From: a virus
Virus record (IMG/VR): IMGVR_UViG_3300035670_000220
Coordinates: 1 to 60,828 of that record
Direction: 5' to 3' (one strand)
DNA length: 60,828 nucleotides
The position numbers were made by a program, and so were the translations under genes. The notes under the pieces are model-generated. The model ran no database searches. It saw only the letters and a program-made list of their open reading frames with translations, and was not told where the DNA came from. This document shows, piece after piece, positions 28,701 to 37,238 of this stretch (its first letter is position 1; every line of letters begins with the position of its first letter).

Positions 28701-31700
28701 TACAGAACCAGAACCCGTGATATTTCCGTTGATTTGGTTTGTAATAAATTTGTGCGCGACTCCTGTACCGTAGTCATCAACTTCAAGAGTAACACCTGCA
28801 ACAGCATTTTCTGGCGTTGTAGCCAGCTTGATGTAGTCTCGGTTGATGGTTACCACATAGTAATGCTCTAAATCTGTTAGCCCAGTGATGACTGTTGCAG
28901 AGTCACCCTTGTCGTATTCAATTTCCGTACCAGTCAAGAAACCGTGCGACGGAATGTAGAAAGCGTTTAGGTTAAGGTCGATAGAAGTTCTAGGGTTGAA
29001 CGTTTTTGTGATTGTAGGAACACGACCAGCCGCACGAGCAGTAAAGCTTGTTGGCGATGGAACAGTAGCAATTGAGTAAATACCATCAGGGGTCTTGCTC
29101 AATGACTGGAGTGAGTGGACCCCAACACCAGCTGGGCTGGCTGTAAGGTCAACTGCAATTCCTGCATCAGCATCTTCAGGAGTCAAAGCAAGCTTGATAA
29201 GGTCTCCACTTACGAAGATAACGTAGTAAGGAGTTGCTGTTGTCAAACCACTGACTGGTGTCTGACCCTTTGCATCGTAAAGAACGAGTTCTTTTTGTAG
29301 GAACCCGTGGTTAGGTACAGTAATTGTGTTGTTGTCGTAATCAAGTGACACGATGAACAAGGATTGAGTTCCAGTACCTACTCCAGTGATGTTTGCAAAA
29401 CTGTTTAGGGCTGGAGTCAATGCAAGTCTTACAATGCTGGCGTTTTCCCTAAAGATGTAGTAAATGTTGTCATTTACTAGACCTGGAATGGTTGTTCCAC
29501 CACCGTTGTTGTATCTAACAGCCTGACCAGAGACCAGACCGTGGTTAGGAATAAAGAGACTGTCCTCAAGTTCGTTTACTGTAATGAAGATGAAGCTATG
29601 GCTAGTTCCTTCTCCTGGAGCAGTAAAGTTGATGTTGGTTGGGGCATCCAAAGCAACCTTTAGCTTGATTTGGTTAGCGTTCAGAACCTCAGACACATAG
29701 TAAGTAGTTAAATGTTGTAGAGGCGCGATAGAGCCGACATTAATACCAGCATCATTTCCGCTTCCGTTGTCATATCTAATAGGCTGGTCAACTGTAAATC
29801 CATGCGCTGTAATGGTGAGAGTATCAGTCACCGTGTTAACTACAACGCGGGAAAGAATGTCTGATTGGTCTGTTGAACGACCTGATGGAACTGTCAAGTT
29901 GACAGTTGAATATGTATCAGGAAGAGTTAGAGCCTGAAGCCTGTAAGTAAAGTTGTCTACCTTGTCTACATAGAGAATGTCGGTATTTGAAATACCAACT
30001 GGAGTAGCAGAATAGAACGTAGGTATTACAGCTTGGTTATCCACCAGACCATGCGGAGCTGCGCTGTAAATCAAATCATTATCAACATCGAAGTTAATAG
30101 GTACAAATGCGTGGTATGAATTTCCAGCAGCGCTTATAGAAATTCTGTTTGTTCCAGCATCAGCATCTGCTGCCGTTGGGTAAACCTCATTACCAGTTGT
30201 GAAGGATGATACCAAGGTCAAAACAACAGAGCCTTCGCCTGTGTTGTAGCTGCTTAGGTTAGTGATTGGGTTGCCATTAAATGTTGGTGCGCCATCGTAG
30301 TCACCTGTTGAAGTAGCAACATCTATTGCAGTAGTAGTGATATACGAACCACCACCACCACCAGACTCATTTGTTGCAGTGCTCTTAGCACCACCACCAC
30401 CTGAGTAGCCACCGCCACCACCAGACTGACCAGTGTTGGTTCCGTCAGAAGAACCACCACCACCAAAACCACCTTCTCCACCGATACGCGAACCGTTGGA
30501 GTTAGCAGTTAGTCCGTCTAAGAACGAACCGCCACCTTGCTCACCGAAAATCGAGTTTTCACCTCTTGAGAAGAAACCACCACCACCAGCAGACCTACCT
30601 CTGGTGTTTCCAATGTTTGCACGACCACCAAAACCAGGAGTCGTAGCGTTAGCTAGTGTGCCGTTTGTAGAAACTCCACCCAGCTGAGTTAGAACTGCAT
30701 CTTGACCAGAGAAAGCGTTAGGCTCTCCAGCACCACCACCAGCAACAAACAGAGGCTCATTACCAGTTTTACGAACAACAAATGTTCCACCACCAGAGCC
30801 ACCCCAAACGGTTCCGCTGTCTGGAGCAGAGCCTCGCTGGCCTACTGCAATAGTGATGATTTCGCCCTTTGTAAGAGAAACCTTTCCTCTTACAATTGCT
30901 CCTCGTCCAACGTTTGAGCTTGCGGTTACTGTACCGCTAGAAGAAGCCAAACCGATGTTTCCACTTGTTCTACTGTAAGTAAATTCAGTTGAGTTAATGA
31001 CTTCTAGAACTGTATATGTTCCGTTGTAAGTTCCGTTTGAAGCACTTGAAATTGTAAATGTTCTTCCGACAGCTAGCCCGTGAGCGGCTGTTGTTCTAAT
31101 TCTTGCTACGTTTGATGTAAGAGAAGTCTGATTAATTGTGCGGGTGTAGGAGCCAGTTCCTTCATAACCTGCAGCACCTCTAGCTTCAAACTGGTACAAA
31201 CCAGACACGGGAACTACCCAGTCTTGGTAGCCCTGAAAATCTCCCTGTTGGATGTACTGACCATGCCAGCTAGTTGAGTAGCCAGTCAAAATTTGTGCAG
31301 CAGTAGGTCCAACTCGACCAGTTTGACCGCAAGTTGTGAAAGTGTGGGTATTGCCTTGAATTGTGTAAAGAGACTGAACACCACTGAATGTGGCTTCTAC
31401 GTTCTTTAAAAAGTAAGTATTTCCACTTGTAAGACCTGTCATAGGGTCACCAGCGGTGTAGTACTTAACAGCTTGGTTAGTGGGGGTAGAGCTTCCAATG
31501 TTCAAAACTGATTCAGATAGAACAGGAGTGTTAAAAGTTACTCCACCCTCTGTTGAACCAGTAATGTCGATTTCGACATCTGAAGAATCTGTAAAAGATA
31601 GAACCCTTGGAGAAAGTCTTTGAGCGAATACCAAAGAACCATCTGGAAGACCAGCAACTTCTCCAACACCATCTGAATAGATGTAACTTGTGCCAGTTGT

Positions 31701-31817
31701 GATTGCAGAAGGAATATTTGAGTTCTTAAAGTAGATGAAGTTCTGGTCATCATTGACGTTCATGCGCCTAAATGAGTGAACCCCAGCCGCTCCAGCAGTT
31801 TGGATGTTTACAGCCAC
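25746..31817 (-). CDS. Giant tail/fibre adhesin, 2023 aa, Gly-rich domain and beta repeats
   Basis: The longest gene in the window. Residues ~170-540 include one HGL-VG / Y-N-G-T-Y / F-T-Y module and a glycine-rich domain (WGGSGGGTFVV, LFVAGGGAG, GGGGGYSGGGG) like the glycine-rich domain of ALK-type receptors and of phage adhesins, which often carries receptor specificity. Residues ~550-1250 hold repeats of about 70 residues with the pattern I-T-V-P-N-H-G-F, V-x-Y-D-x-G, G-L-T-x-x-x-x-Y-Y-V and I-K-L-A-x-T-P-E-x-A. The C-terminal half contains large unique beta-rich regions, including WYGAGKIRFGFKTSDG. No transmembrane segment is visible. It is probably a receptor-binding or tail-surface fibre. 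Confidence 0.8.
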   Translation of the reverse strand: MAVNIQTAGAAGVHSFRRMNVNDDQNFIYFKNSNIPSAITTGTSYIYSDGVGEVAGLPDGSLVFAQRLSPRVLSFTDSSDVEIDITGSTEGGVTFNTPVLSESVLNIGSSTPTNQAVKYYTAGDPMTGLTSGNTYFLKNVEATFSGVQSLYTIQGNTHTFTTCGQTGRVGPTAAQILTGYSTSWHGQYIQQGDFQGYQDWVVPVSGLYQFEARGAAGYEGTGSYTRTINQTSLTSNVARIRTTAAHGLAVGRTFTISSASNGTYNGTYTVLEVINSTEFTYSRTSGNIGLASSSGTVTASSNVGRGAIVRGKVSLTKGEIITIAVGQRGSAPDSGTVWGGSGGGTFVVRKTGNEPLFVAGGGAGEPNAFSGQDAVLTQLGGVSTNGTLANATTPGFGGRANIGNTRGRSAGGGGFFSRGENSIFGEQGGGSFLDGLTANSNGSRIGGEGGFGGGGSSDGTNTGQSGGGGGYSGGGGAKSTATNESGGGGGSYITTTAIDVATSTGDYDGAPTFNGNPITNLSSYNTGEGSVVLTLVSSFTTGNEVYPTAADADAGTNRISISAAGNSYHAFVPINFDVDNDLIYSAAPHGLVDNQAVIPTFYSATPVGISNTDILYVDKVDNFTYRLQALTLPDTYSTVNLTVPSGRSTDQSDILSRVVVNTVTDTLTITAHGFTVDQPIRYDNGSGNDAGINVGSIAPLQHLTTYYVSEVLNANQIKLKVALDAPTNINFTAPGEGTSHSFIFITVNELEDSLFIPNHGLVSGQAVRYNNGGGTTIPGLVNDNIYYIFRENASIVRLALTPALNSFANITGVGTGTQSLFIVSLDYDNNTITVPNHGFLQKELVLYDAKGQTPVSGLTTATPYYVIFVSGDLIKLALTPEDADAGIAVDLTASPAGVGVHSLQSLSKTPDGIYSIATVPSPTSFTARAAGRVPTITKTFNPRTSIDLNLNAFYIPSHGFLTGTEIEYDKGDSATVITGLTDLEHYYVVTINRDYIKLATTPENAVAGVTLEVDDYGTGVAHKFITNQINGNITGSGSVTIEAGSVLVNGTGTSFSKILKVGDRFRLFPPNITLVNSFTPGNINTVNNRIVIADHGFTTGDTVTFSTGGGVAPSPLIDQYYYFVRAVDANSYTLHPSRADAESDSNTVDISTTGTVGESGFFTFTRTTPSGPIVRRITAIGSDTQISVDRPYATAYNAVSYSYPTFIYVRPEGYSLHRPFDGGVEMSAGAGTSFAQIVRQTRKYFRYQSGKGIQTSAGINFKPSIDIESMTRIGSSSTIQVKTRRPHGLISGLTIEVSEAKDSYGDPSSVYNGEFQVTVIDLTTFTVPANGEIVEPKAYGFPQFYVMSWQNGAVRSGMFDFQNGMFFEFDGQKLYAVRRSSTQQAAGTVAALQGSELIFGTGTNFQAQFDVGDYIVMRGQSYRIVEIDSDTRMAVRPEYKGSSGPEKEFDPSEVVDIANDMFEIVGHGFSNLLPVIYNSIDGEPIGGLINGRTYYVDLTSEGTDNNAFKLKGSPDAETPVNLSSVGTTNIHSFTPAKSGIIVTKTVDTRVPQEDFSIDPLDGTGVTGYNLDLSRIQMIYMDYSWYGAGKIRFGFKTSDGQVQYAHEFVHNNSLFESYFRSGNLPARYEVTTFENPTYIPFLFHWGTSVMMDGRFDDDNAYLFTAGSQTLNVAGTTPKSFSSAGIDLNTDLFTVLEHGFRSGDVLQFQSIAADGFPGPNSQNPATQVVGSNTFANLTNGAKYKAFVNSPNLIHLSPENAVITVGATIARTGSTVTVTTATPHGIPASNFIGLYFIETAAGAAIPNLPSYYVGSVTVTSTTTFTFTVTGSATVASTPIPNAAIGEIINFTNQGNIQYTYFLYPNGSLNNTSGPNYQPLISLRLSPSVSEGLTGGLGDRDVINRMQLRLKEVGISSNELVDVKMLLNPRLNNLNFVGVDSPSLTQIVEHTAQDTVSGGVQVYNFRAAGGNIETTVDVGSLFELSNSILGGGSIFPDGPDIITIAVARLTGNTTRTSAKLSWSEAQA

Positions 31818-31845
31818 TTAAAGACCTCCGCGTAGATATTTCTCA

Positions 31846-34800
31846 TTAGGACACAACGCCAATCTTGTACCTAATAACTACGATTCCAGAACCACCAGAA
31901 CCGCCGTAGTTATTTGAGTTGTAGTGAGAGCCACCGCCACCACCAGAACCAGTGTTAGCGCCAGCATTTCCGCCTGGTCGGTTAGTTTGGGAGTTAATAC
32001 TTCCTCCACCGCCCTGAGCGCCTCGGTTGATGCCGTCTAAACCACCGTTGTCGTAGTTGTTTGCAGCACCACCGCCGCCGCCTCCGCGACCTCCAGCGTT
32101 TGCACCAAATGCGGAGTAGTTTGAACCACCACCACCAGCAGCCCAGTAATAGCTGGGGCCTAGAATGGTATTGAGTGTTCCGTCTCCACCTTTACCTGGG
32201 TTGCTACGGCCTGCTTCAGCAGAGCCACCGCCACCACCCGGATACCAAGTGCCAGACCCAGTTCCGCCGTCTGTACCTTGACCCGGTGTTCCTGTACCTC
32301 TACGGCTTCCACCGTAGGTGCTGTTAATTCCAGCGTTGGTCTGAGCGTTTCCTCCACCGCCTGAACAACCACCGCCAGAGCCAACGGTCACGCCGTTGTT
32401 AACACCACCAGCAGGGTTGTTTCCACGGTCGTGGTTTGAAGCACCGCCACCGCCACCAAAGGCGACTAGGTTTGTTCCATTACCAACAAGGGAAGAGCTT
32501 CCACCTTCCCAACCTCGGCGGTTACCGACACCAGAGTTGTTTCCGCTACCGCCAGCACCTACAACTACTGTGTAGTTTCCTGCTACAGCAGGGAAGTTAC
32601 CAGCAAGGTAACCACCAGCGCCTCCACCGCCACCCATGTCTGAGCCGCCGCTTCCACCGCCGCCAATGACCATGTATTCAAGGGTGTTACTTCCAAGTGA
32701 TGCGCTTCCTGGATTGGTAACTGTAAAAGTTGAAGTTCCAGTGTTGTAGAAAGCGTGAACAGCGTAAATATCACTACCAACCGTAACAGTGGTAACAGTT
32801 CCGCCAGATGCAACTGGGTAATCTCCTGATGGAGGAGGTGTGATTGGGTAGCGAACTACAACAATTCCAGAACCACCGCTTCGGCTGTTTGTTGCTGCTT
32901 GGTGAGCGTGCCCACCAGCGCCACCGCCAGTGTTTGCGCCACCGCTACCACCATGACCACTGCTGGTGCTTCCAGTTCCACTTCCGCCGGGGTTAATACC
33001 TTCTGTGTTTCCAGTGCCTGGTCCACCAGCAGACCAGTAACCACCACCACCACCACCGCCGCGACCGCCGTTGCCTGCTCGGTCTGAGTAACCAGAAGCA
33101 CCGCCGCCGCCGCCAAACCAGTAAGTTGTTCCTAGGATGGAACTTGTTTTTCCATCGCCACCTTGTGCGCCTGGGTTACCGCGACCGCTTTGACCAGCGC
33201 CACCAGCGCCACCACCGCCACCCGCGTACCACGAACCGCCAGTTGTTCCACCCGCAAAACCTTGACCAGTAGTGCCTGGTGCAGCGTTACCGTTACGTCC
33301 AGAAGCACCACCACCAGAGGCATAGCCTGACAAAGCGGGCGCACTGTTTGAGTCGTGAACACCAGCACCGCCACCGCCACCAAGTGCAGTCACGCCGAAT
33401 GCACTAGAGCTCTCACCAGCAGAACCTCTTGAGAGAGAGTTTCTTGAACCATAAGGCTGATTACTGCTCTGACCACCAGCGCCAACAACGATTGGGTATG
33501 TACCAGCCGAGACAGAAGTTGTTCCTTGAAGAACGCCTCCGCCGCCTCCGCCGCCGCCCATATCTGCACCACCGCCACCGCCACCGCCGACGACGAGGTA
33601 TTCAACTTCAGAACTTGGGGGTGCGTTTTCGACTACAAAGCTGCTGTTTCCAACGGATGTAAATGCATGGACTTTATAGAACCTTCCATCGTTGTAAGCA
33701 TTAGGAAGAATCGTTCCACCTGTTGCTGTAACTGGGATAAAGGTACTTTCAGTAAGTCTGTAATTGTGAGCATCGTAAGCTACTTCTACATAGTAAAACT
33801 TTTGCTCATAATTAGCGCCAAACTCACCGCCAGCGGGAGATGCGTACTCTAGAAGTTCGTACCTATCAAAGTTCGCGTCTTTAATGTGAAAAATATCTTT
33901 ATCAATAGAGACACCAATTTTTGTAAATGTCTGAGTACCTGAACCGCCCGATGGTGTCAAGAATGCAGTGTCATCTGGAAGAGACTTAAGTCTTATGTTG
34001 TAAAGGTCGCCGCTTGATGGTGCAAATTCACCAATAAAGTATGTGGTGTTGTTTGTCAGTCCAGAAGCCGCTGCGCCCGTGGTTGAGTAAAACACCATCG
34101 CGCCAACGTAATAATCAAGACCAGCCCCAGCGGCTGTGGAAACCAAAATGCTGTCTGCTGTATAACCCAAAACAGTGCAATCACCGTTAGGAGCTAGTTC
34201 ATTGTCTGCTTCTCCGACATAACCTTGGTTGCCGCCGTCAAAAGGAATAGCGTCACCGACCACGATGTCAATTTCAACTTCGGTGAGTGGGTCTACGTTG
34301 TTTCCAGCAAAAGTACGAGCTTGGTTGGCGAGCTGGAAAGTTCCAGAGATAGAAGCAAGAATTGGAATTACGTCACCGTCTGGCAATGCACTGACTTGGA
34401 AAGTAGAAGTTGATGTGCCTAAGCCATCAGTTGTTTTTAAGAAGATAACTCCTCTTGGATTAGTGGCAAAGTACCCAGCACCGCCAGTAATCGAGTAATA
34501 AAGAGGAGTTCCTAGCTTTTGTCCTGCAAAGTTTTCGGAACCGTGAGCAACAGTGATGGTGTTGTCTGTTGTGCTGACAGATGAAACGGTACTTGTGGTA
34601 CCTCCAACTGTTGCAGAGTTAGACCAGTCAATGTTGATTGAGGAAAGTGTGTTTGAGCCATCAAAAGTTTGAGCAATTGCAGAGTTAGTTGAGTCAAAAG
34701 ACTTTGCTGCGTTGTTGTTCGCTTGGAACTCTTGCGAGATGGTTGAGTTGAGGTTTAGGAAGTAAAAAGGCGTGTTTACCTTAAAACCATGGGCGCTTTC

Positions 34801-35355
34801 TGTCTGAACTGTCAGAGTAGAAATTGATTGGTTGTCTGTGACAATTCCCGAAGAGTCGGAAATTCGAATCTGAGAGCCTTGGAAGAATTCGCCAGTAATA
34901 ATAGAAGAGTAGAGGTCCTCAATAGAGGAAGTATTTGGCTGGTTAGCTTTACACAAGTAGGTAAAGGTAGTTAAGTTTGGGATTGAGTTTACGATGTAAG
35001 AACCATCAGCTGTTACAGACTTAGTTCCTGTCACCTGAATAGGGGTTCCGCTTGAAATCCCGTGAGCTGAAGCGGTTGTTACCGTAATTTCTCTTGTACC
35101 AGCATTAGTAGTGATTGAGAGAATGTTGGGGATAGTGGTGTCACCCGACTTCGAGAAGAAGGACGGGGTGTTATTAATGAGCTCGACTGTTTCCCACTTG
35201 GTAGGCTGAAGACCATACTCAAAGTCGGTGTCGATAAGGTTCTCGGGCTGAGAAACCCTAAATTTAGTTACTGGGTCGATGAACTCTTTAGGAAAAGAGA
35301 TTTCGCCGCCTGTGGTACCACTGGAGCTACCACCACCACCAAGAAAACCAGGCAT
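31846..35355 (-). CDS. Tail adhesin with two glycine-rich domains, 1169 aa
   Basis: The N-terminal ~540 residues are beta-rich and include one or two HGI/HGF-type modules (VTTASAHGISSGTPIQV, NLTTFTY). Two consecutive glycine-rich domains follow, each opening V-E-Y-L-V-V-G-G-G-G-G-G or L-E-Y-M-V-I-G-G-G-G-S-G and closing G-G-S-G-I-V-V-I/V-R-Y. This matches the Gly_rich_2 type of phage receptor-binding protein, in which polyglycine sandwiches expose variable loops. The repeat of the domain suggests duplication. It probably recognises the host surface together with the 25746 product, from which it is separated by 28 bp. Confidence 0.8.
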   Translation of the reverse strand: MPGFLGGGGSSSGTTGGEISFPKEFIDPVTKFRVSQPENLIDTDFEYGLQPTKWETVELINNTPSFFSKSGDTTIPNILSITTNAGTREITVTTASAHGISSGTPIQVTGTKSVTADGSYIVNSIPNLTTFTYLCKANQPNTSSIEDLYSSIITGEFFQGSQIRISDSSGIVTDNQSISTLTVQTESAHGFKVNTPFYFLNLNSTISQEFQANNNAAKSFDSTNSAIAQTFDGSNTLSSINIDWSNSATVGGTTSTVSSVSTTDNTITVAHGSENFAGQKLGTPLYYSITGGAGYFATNPRGVIFLKTTDGLGTSTSTFQVSALPDGDVIPILASISGTFQLANQARTFAGNNVDPLTEVEIDIVVGDAIPFDGGNQGYVGEADNELAPNGDCTVLGYTADSILVSTAAGAGLDYYVGAMVFYSTTGAAASGLTNNTTYFIGEFAPSSGDLYNIRLKSLPDDTAFLTPSGGSGTQTFTKIGVSIDKDIFHIKDANFDRYELLEYASPAGGEFGANYEQKFYYVEVAYDAHNYRLTESTFIPVTATGGTILPNAYNDGRFYKVHAFTSVGNSSFVVENAPPSSEVEYLVVGGGGGGGADMGGGGGGGGVLQGTTSVSAGTYPIVVGAGGQSSNQPYGSRNSLSRGSAGESSSAFGVTALGGGGGAGVHDSNSAPALSGYASGGGASGRNGNAAPGTTGQGFAGGTTGGSWYAGGGGGAGGAGQSGRGNPGAQGGDGKTSSILGTTYWFGGGGGASGYSDRAGNGGRGGGGGGGYWSAGGPGTGNTEGINPGGSGTGSTSSGHGGSGGANTGGGAGGHAHQAATNSRSGGSGIVVVRYPITPPPSGDYPVASGGTVTTVTVGSDIYAVHAFYNTGTSTFTVTNPGSASLGSNTLEYMVIGGGGSGGSDMGGGGGAGGYLAGNFPAVAGNYTVVVGAGGSGNNSGVGNRRGWEGGSSSLVGNGTNLVAFGGGGGASNHDRGNNPAGGVNNGVTVGSGGGCSGGGGNAQTNAGINSTYGGSRRGTGTPGQGTDGGTGSGTWYPGGGGGSAEAGRSNPGKGGDGTLNTILGPSYYWAAGGGGSNYSAFGANAGGRGGGGGGAANNYDNGGLDGINRGAQGGGGSINSQTNRPGGNAGANTGSGGGGGSHYNSNNYGGSGGSGIVVIRYKIGVVS

Positions 35356-35438
35356 TAGCTTTTACCTCTTCTGAACGGGACACAACCGCTAATAGAATAC
35401 CACCAGCAAGTTTTAGTGATTTTGTTTTTAATCATAAT

Positions 35439-36089
35439 CTAAACTCCAAGCCACCATGTTGTAGATACAGCAATAGTGCTCTGAGAGCCAGTAGGACCTG
35501 TCGGACCTAGCAATCCTCCTGCTGTCTCAACAAAAACTCCGTCAAAGTACACATAAGTCTTTGCTGTGTTTGTATCAAACCATGCATCACCGTTAGTTGC
35601 GGTCTCGATATCTGGTTGTGTGGGGGACGCAGTGAATTTTCCAACTGGTCCAGTGGGTCCAGTAGGGCCTGGAATATCTGAAGCAGCTCCAGTAGGTCCA
35701 GTAGGACCAGTCTGTCCACGGGGGCCTGTCGGTCCTTGAGGGCCTGGAACATAGGAATCCGCACCAGTAGGTCCTGTGACACCGATAATTCCTTGAAGAC
35801 CTTGAGGTCCTTGAGGACCAGTAATACCCTGAGGACCAGTCGGTCCAGTGGGCCCGACAGGACCAGCAACATCTGAAACTGGGCCTGTGGGTCCTTGAAT
35901 ACCTTGAGGACCAGTGGCTCCCTGTGCACCAGTAGCTCCAGTTGGTCCTTGAATACCCTGAGGACCAGTTGGACCAGTTGGGGTTACACGAAGTGCCTCC
36001 CAAACTGTCCCAGTCCAAACCCAAGTTTGACCACCAGACGTAAATTCTTCGCCAACAACTGTTGGTTCTGGGAAATCAATCGCTGCCAT
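35439..36089 (-). CDS. Short collagen-like fibre protein, 216 aa
   Basis: It begins with a ~36-residue module ([20 protein letters not shown], then W-V-W-T-G-x-x-W-E) also present at the start of the 37239 and 39156 products, probably an anchor to the virion. Residues ~37-150 are G-P-T/G-P-Q collagen repeats with interruptions. A type-B module ([19 protein letters not shown]) near residue 165 and a short GPTGPT end follow. The intergenic 83 bp downstream (35356-35438) shows no gene. Likely a short trimeric fibre. Confidence 0.8.
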   Translation of the reverse strand: MAAIDFPEPTVVGEEFTSGGQTWVWTGTVWEALRVTPTGPTGPQGIQGPTGATGAQGATGPQGIQGPTGPVSDVAGPVGPTGPTGPQGITGPQGPQGLQGIIGVTGPTGADSYVPGPQGPTGPRGQTGPTGPTGAASDIPGPTGPTGPVGKFTASPTQPDIETATNGDAWFDTNTAKTYVYFDGVFVETAGGLLGPTGPTGSQSTIAVSTTWWLGV

Positions 36090-36136
36090 TCTGACCCTCC
36101 TTTCTTAATCCTTGTCTTATTGTACTTTCATACCGA

Positions 36137-36310
36137 CTAAGCAATCTGAGGCTCGATGAGCCCAGAATTCTTTGCTGATGTGTATTGTTCTGCCCAATTG
36201 ATGGCTGCAACCAAGGTTTCCCAAGGACCACACTCATCAATAACATTGTCTGCGTACAGAATCTCGACCATTGGGCCTCTATCTGTCTCAACAATTCTGT
36301 ACCAGTGCAT
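36137..36310 (-). CDS. Small hypothetical protein, 57 aa
   Basis: A complete 58-codon frame with a good ribosome-binding site (GGTGGAGAG) directly before ATG, starting eight bases after the stop of the beta-propeller gene. The product has 57 residues (start MHWYRIVETDRGPMVEILYA, end LIEPQIA), is acidic and looks like a small folded beta-alpha protein; the segment PWETLVAAINWAEQYTSA is a likely helix. A longer frame in the same interval on the same strand has no matching ribosome-binding site and an unnatural composition, so I take this one as the gene. Function unknown. Confidence 0.65.
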   Translation of the reverse strand: MHWYRIVETDRGPMVEILYADNVIDECGPWETLVAAINWAEQYTSAKNSGLIEPQIA

Positions 36311-36318
36311 CTCTCCAC

Positions 36319-37236
36319 CTATACCGAGTAGATAATTTTTCCAGAGTCAGCAACTGCAATGCCGACTGTTTCTGAGTAATAAATATCATTGATATTGGTA
36401 AGCCCTAGACCCGAGCTTCTCTGCGTCCAAGTCAAACCATCAATGTTTGATGTTGCAAGCTTTCCAGCAGAACCACCAGCTAGATAACCACCACCATTGA
36501 AATCAACGGCTTTCACAGTTGAAGAGCCGAAAGTGCTGGTTGGGAATGTCTGAGACCAAGAAATTCCATCATAAGAAATGGCAATTTTTCCTGAGTCTCC
36601 AACTGCTAGATATGTAGACCCTGTGTAGTCGGAAACAACATCATAGATGATACTAGAAACAAACGAAGAGCTTCTTTGAGTCCAATTCACTCCATTTGTA
36701 GATGTTGCTAGCTTTCCGTCATAACCAGCAGCGACCAAAAGGTTTGGGGATGAGTAAACGGTATTTATGAATGTGACACCGAAAGATGAAGTCCTTTGGG
36801 TCCACTCAATTCCGTCTATTGATGTGGCAAGTTTTCCTGATGCCCCCACTGCAACCCACTGGTCAGCCAAAGGTGACCAAGTAACAGAAAGAATTGCGCT
36901 GGCTCCGAAAGAAGAGGTTCTGAGGGTCCAATTAATTCCGTCAGTTGATGTGGCAAGCTTTCCTGAACTTCCTCCAGCAACATAGATACCGTCTCCATAT
37001 CCAACGGCGTAAATATTGCTTTCTGCAAACGGCGAAGTTTGTAGTGACCAAGAAGAGCCAACGTCTACCGAAACACCAATTTTCCCAGAACTACCAACAG
37101 CAACAAACTGGCCTAACTCATTGGAGGCCAACGCATTTACATTGGTCGTACCAAAAGGAGATGAAGCAAGTTGCCAGCCAGCAGCAATAAACTCTGCTTC
37201 TAAAGTTGCGTGAATGGCATGGGAGGAAATTAACAT
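36319..37236 (-). CDS. Beta-propeller virion protein (BNR/YCF48-like repeats)
   Basis: A 305-residue protein of about seven repeats, each ~42 residues, with the pattern V-A-G-x-x-G-K-L-A-T-S-T-D-G-I-N-W-T-Q-R and S-S-F-G. The S-x-D-G-x-x-W motif is the Asp-box seen in sialidases and YCF48-type propellers. Such domains bind glycans or act as fibre tips; the Asp-boxes are structural, and no sialidase catalytic residues are evident. I prefer the ATG at 37236, just after the upstream stop, over a TTG at 37269 inside the preceding gene. It lies between two collagen genes. Confidence 0.8.
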   Translation of the reverse strand: MLISSHAIHATLEAEFIAAGWQLASSPFGTTNVNALASNELGQFVAVGSSGKIGVSVDVGSSWSLQTSPFAESNIYAVGYGDGIYVAGGSSGKLATSTDGINWTLRTSSFGASAILSVTWSPLADQWVAVGASGKLATSIDGIEWTQRTSSFGVTFINTVYSSPNLLVAAGYDGKLATSTNGVNWTQRSSSFVSSIIYDVVSDYTGSTYLAVGDSGKIAISYDGISWSQTFPTSTFGSSTVKAVDFNGGGYLAGGSAGKLATSNIDGLTWTQRSSGLGLTNINDIYYSETVGIAVADSGKIIYSV

Positions 37237-37238
37237 TT

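Noticed and set aside
36076-36318. 80-codon minus-strand frame between fibre genes
   Set aside because: A different frame (36137-36310) has a strong ribosome-binding site and natural composition, while this one overlaps both neighbours and has shadow-like content.
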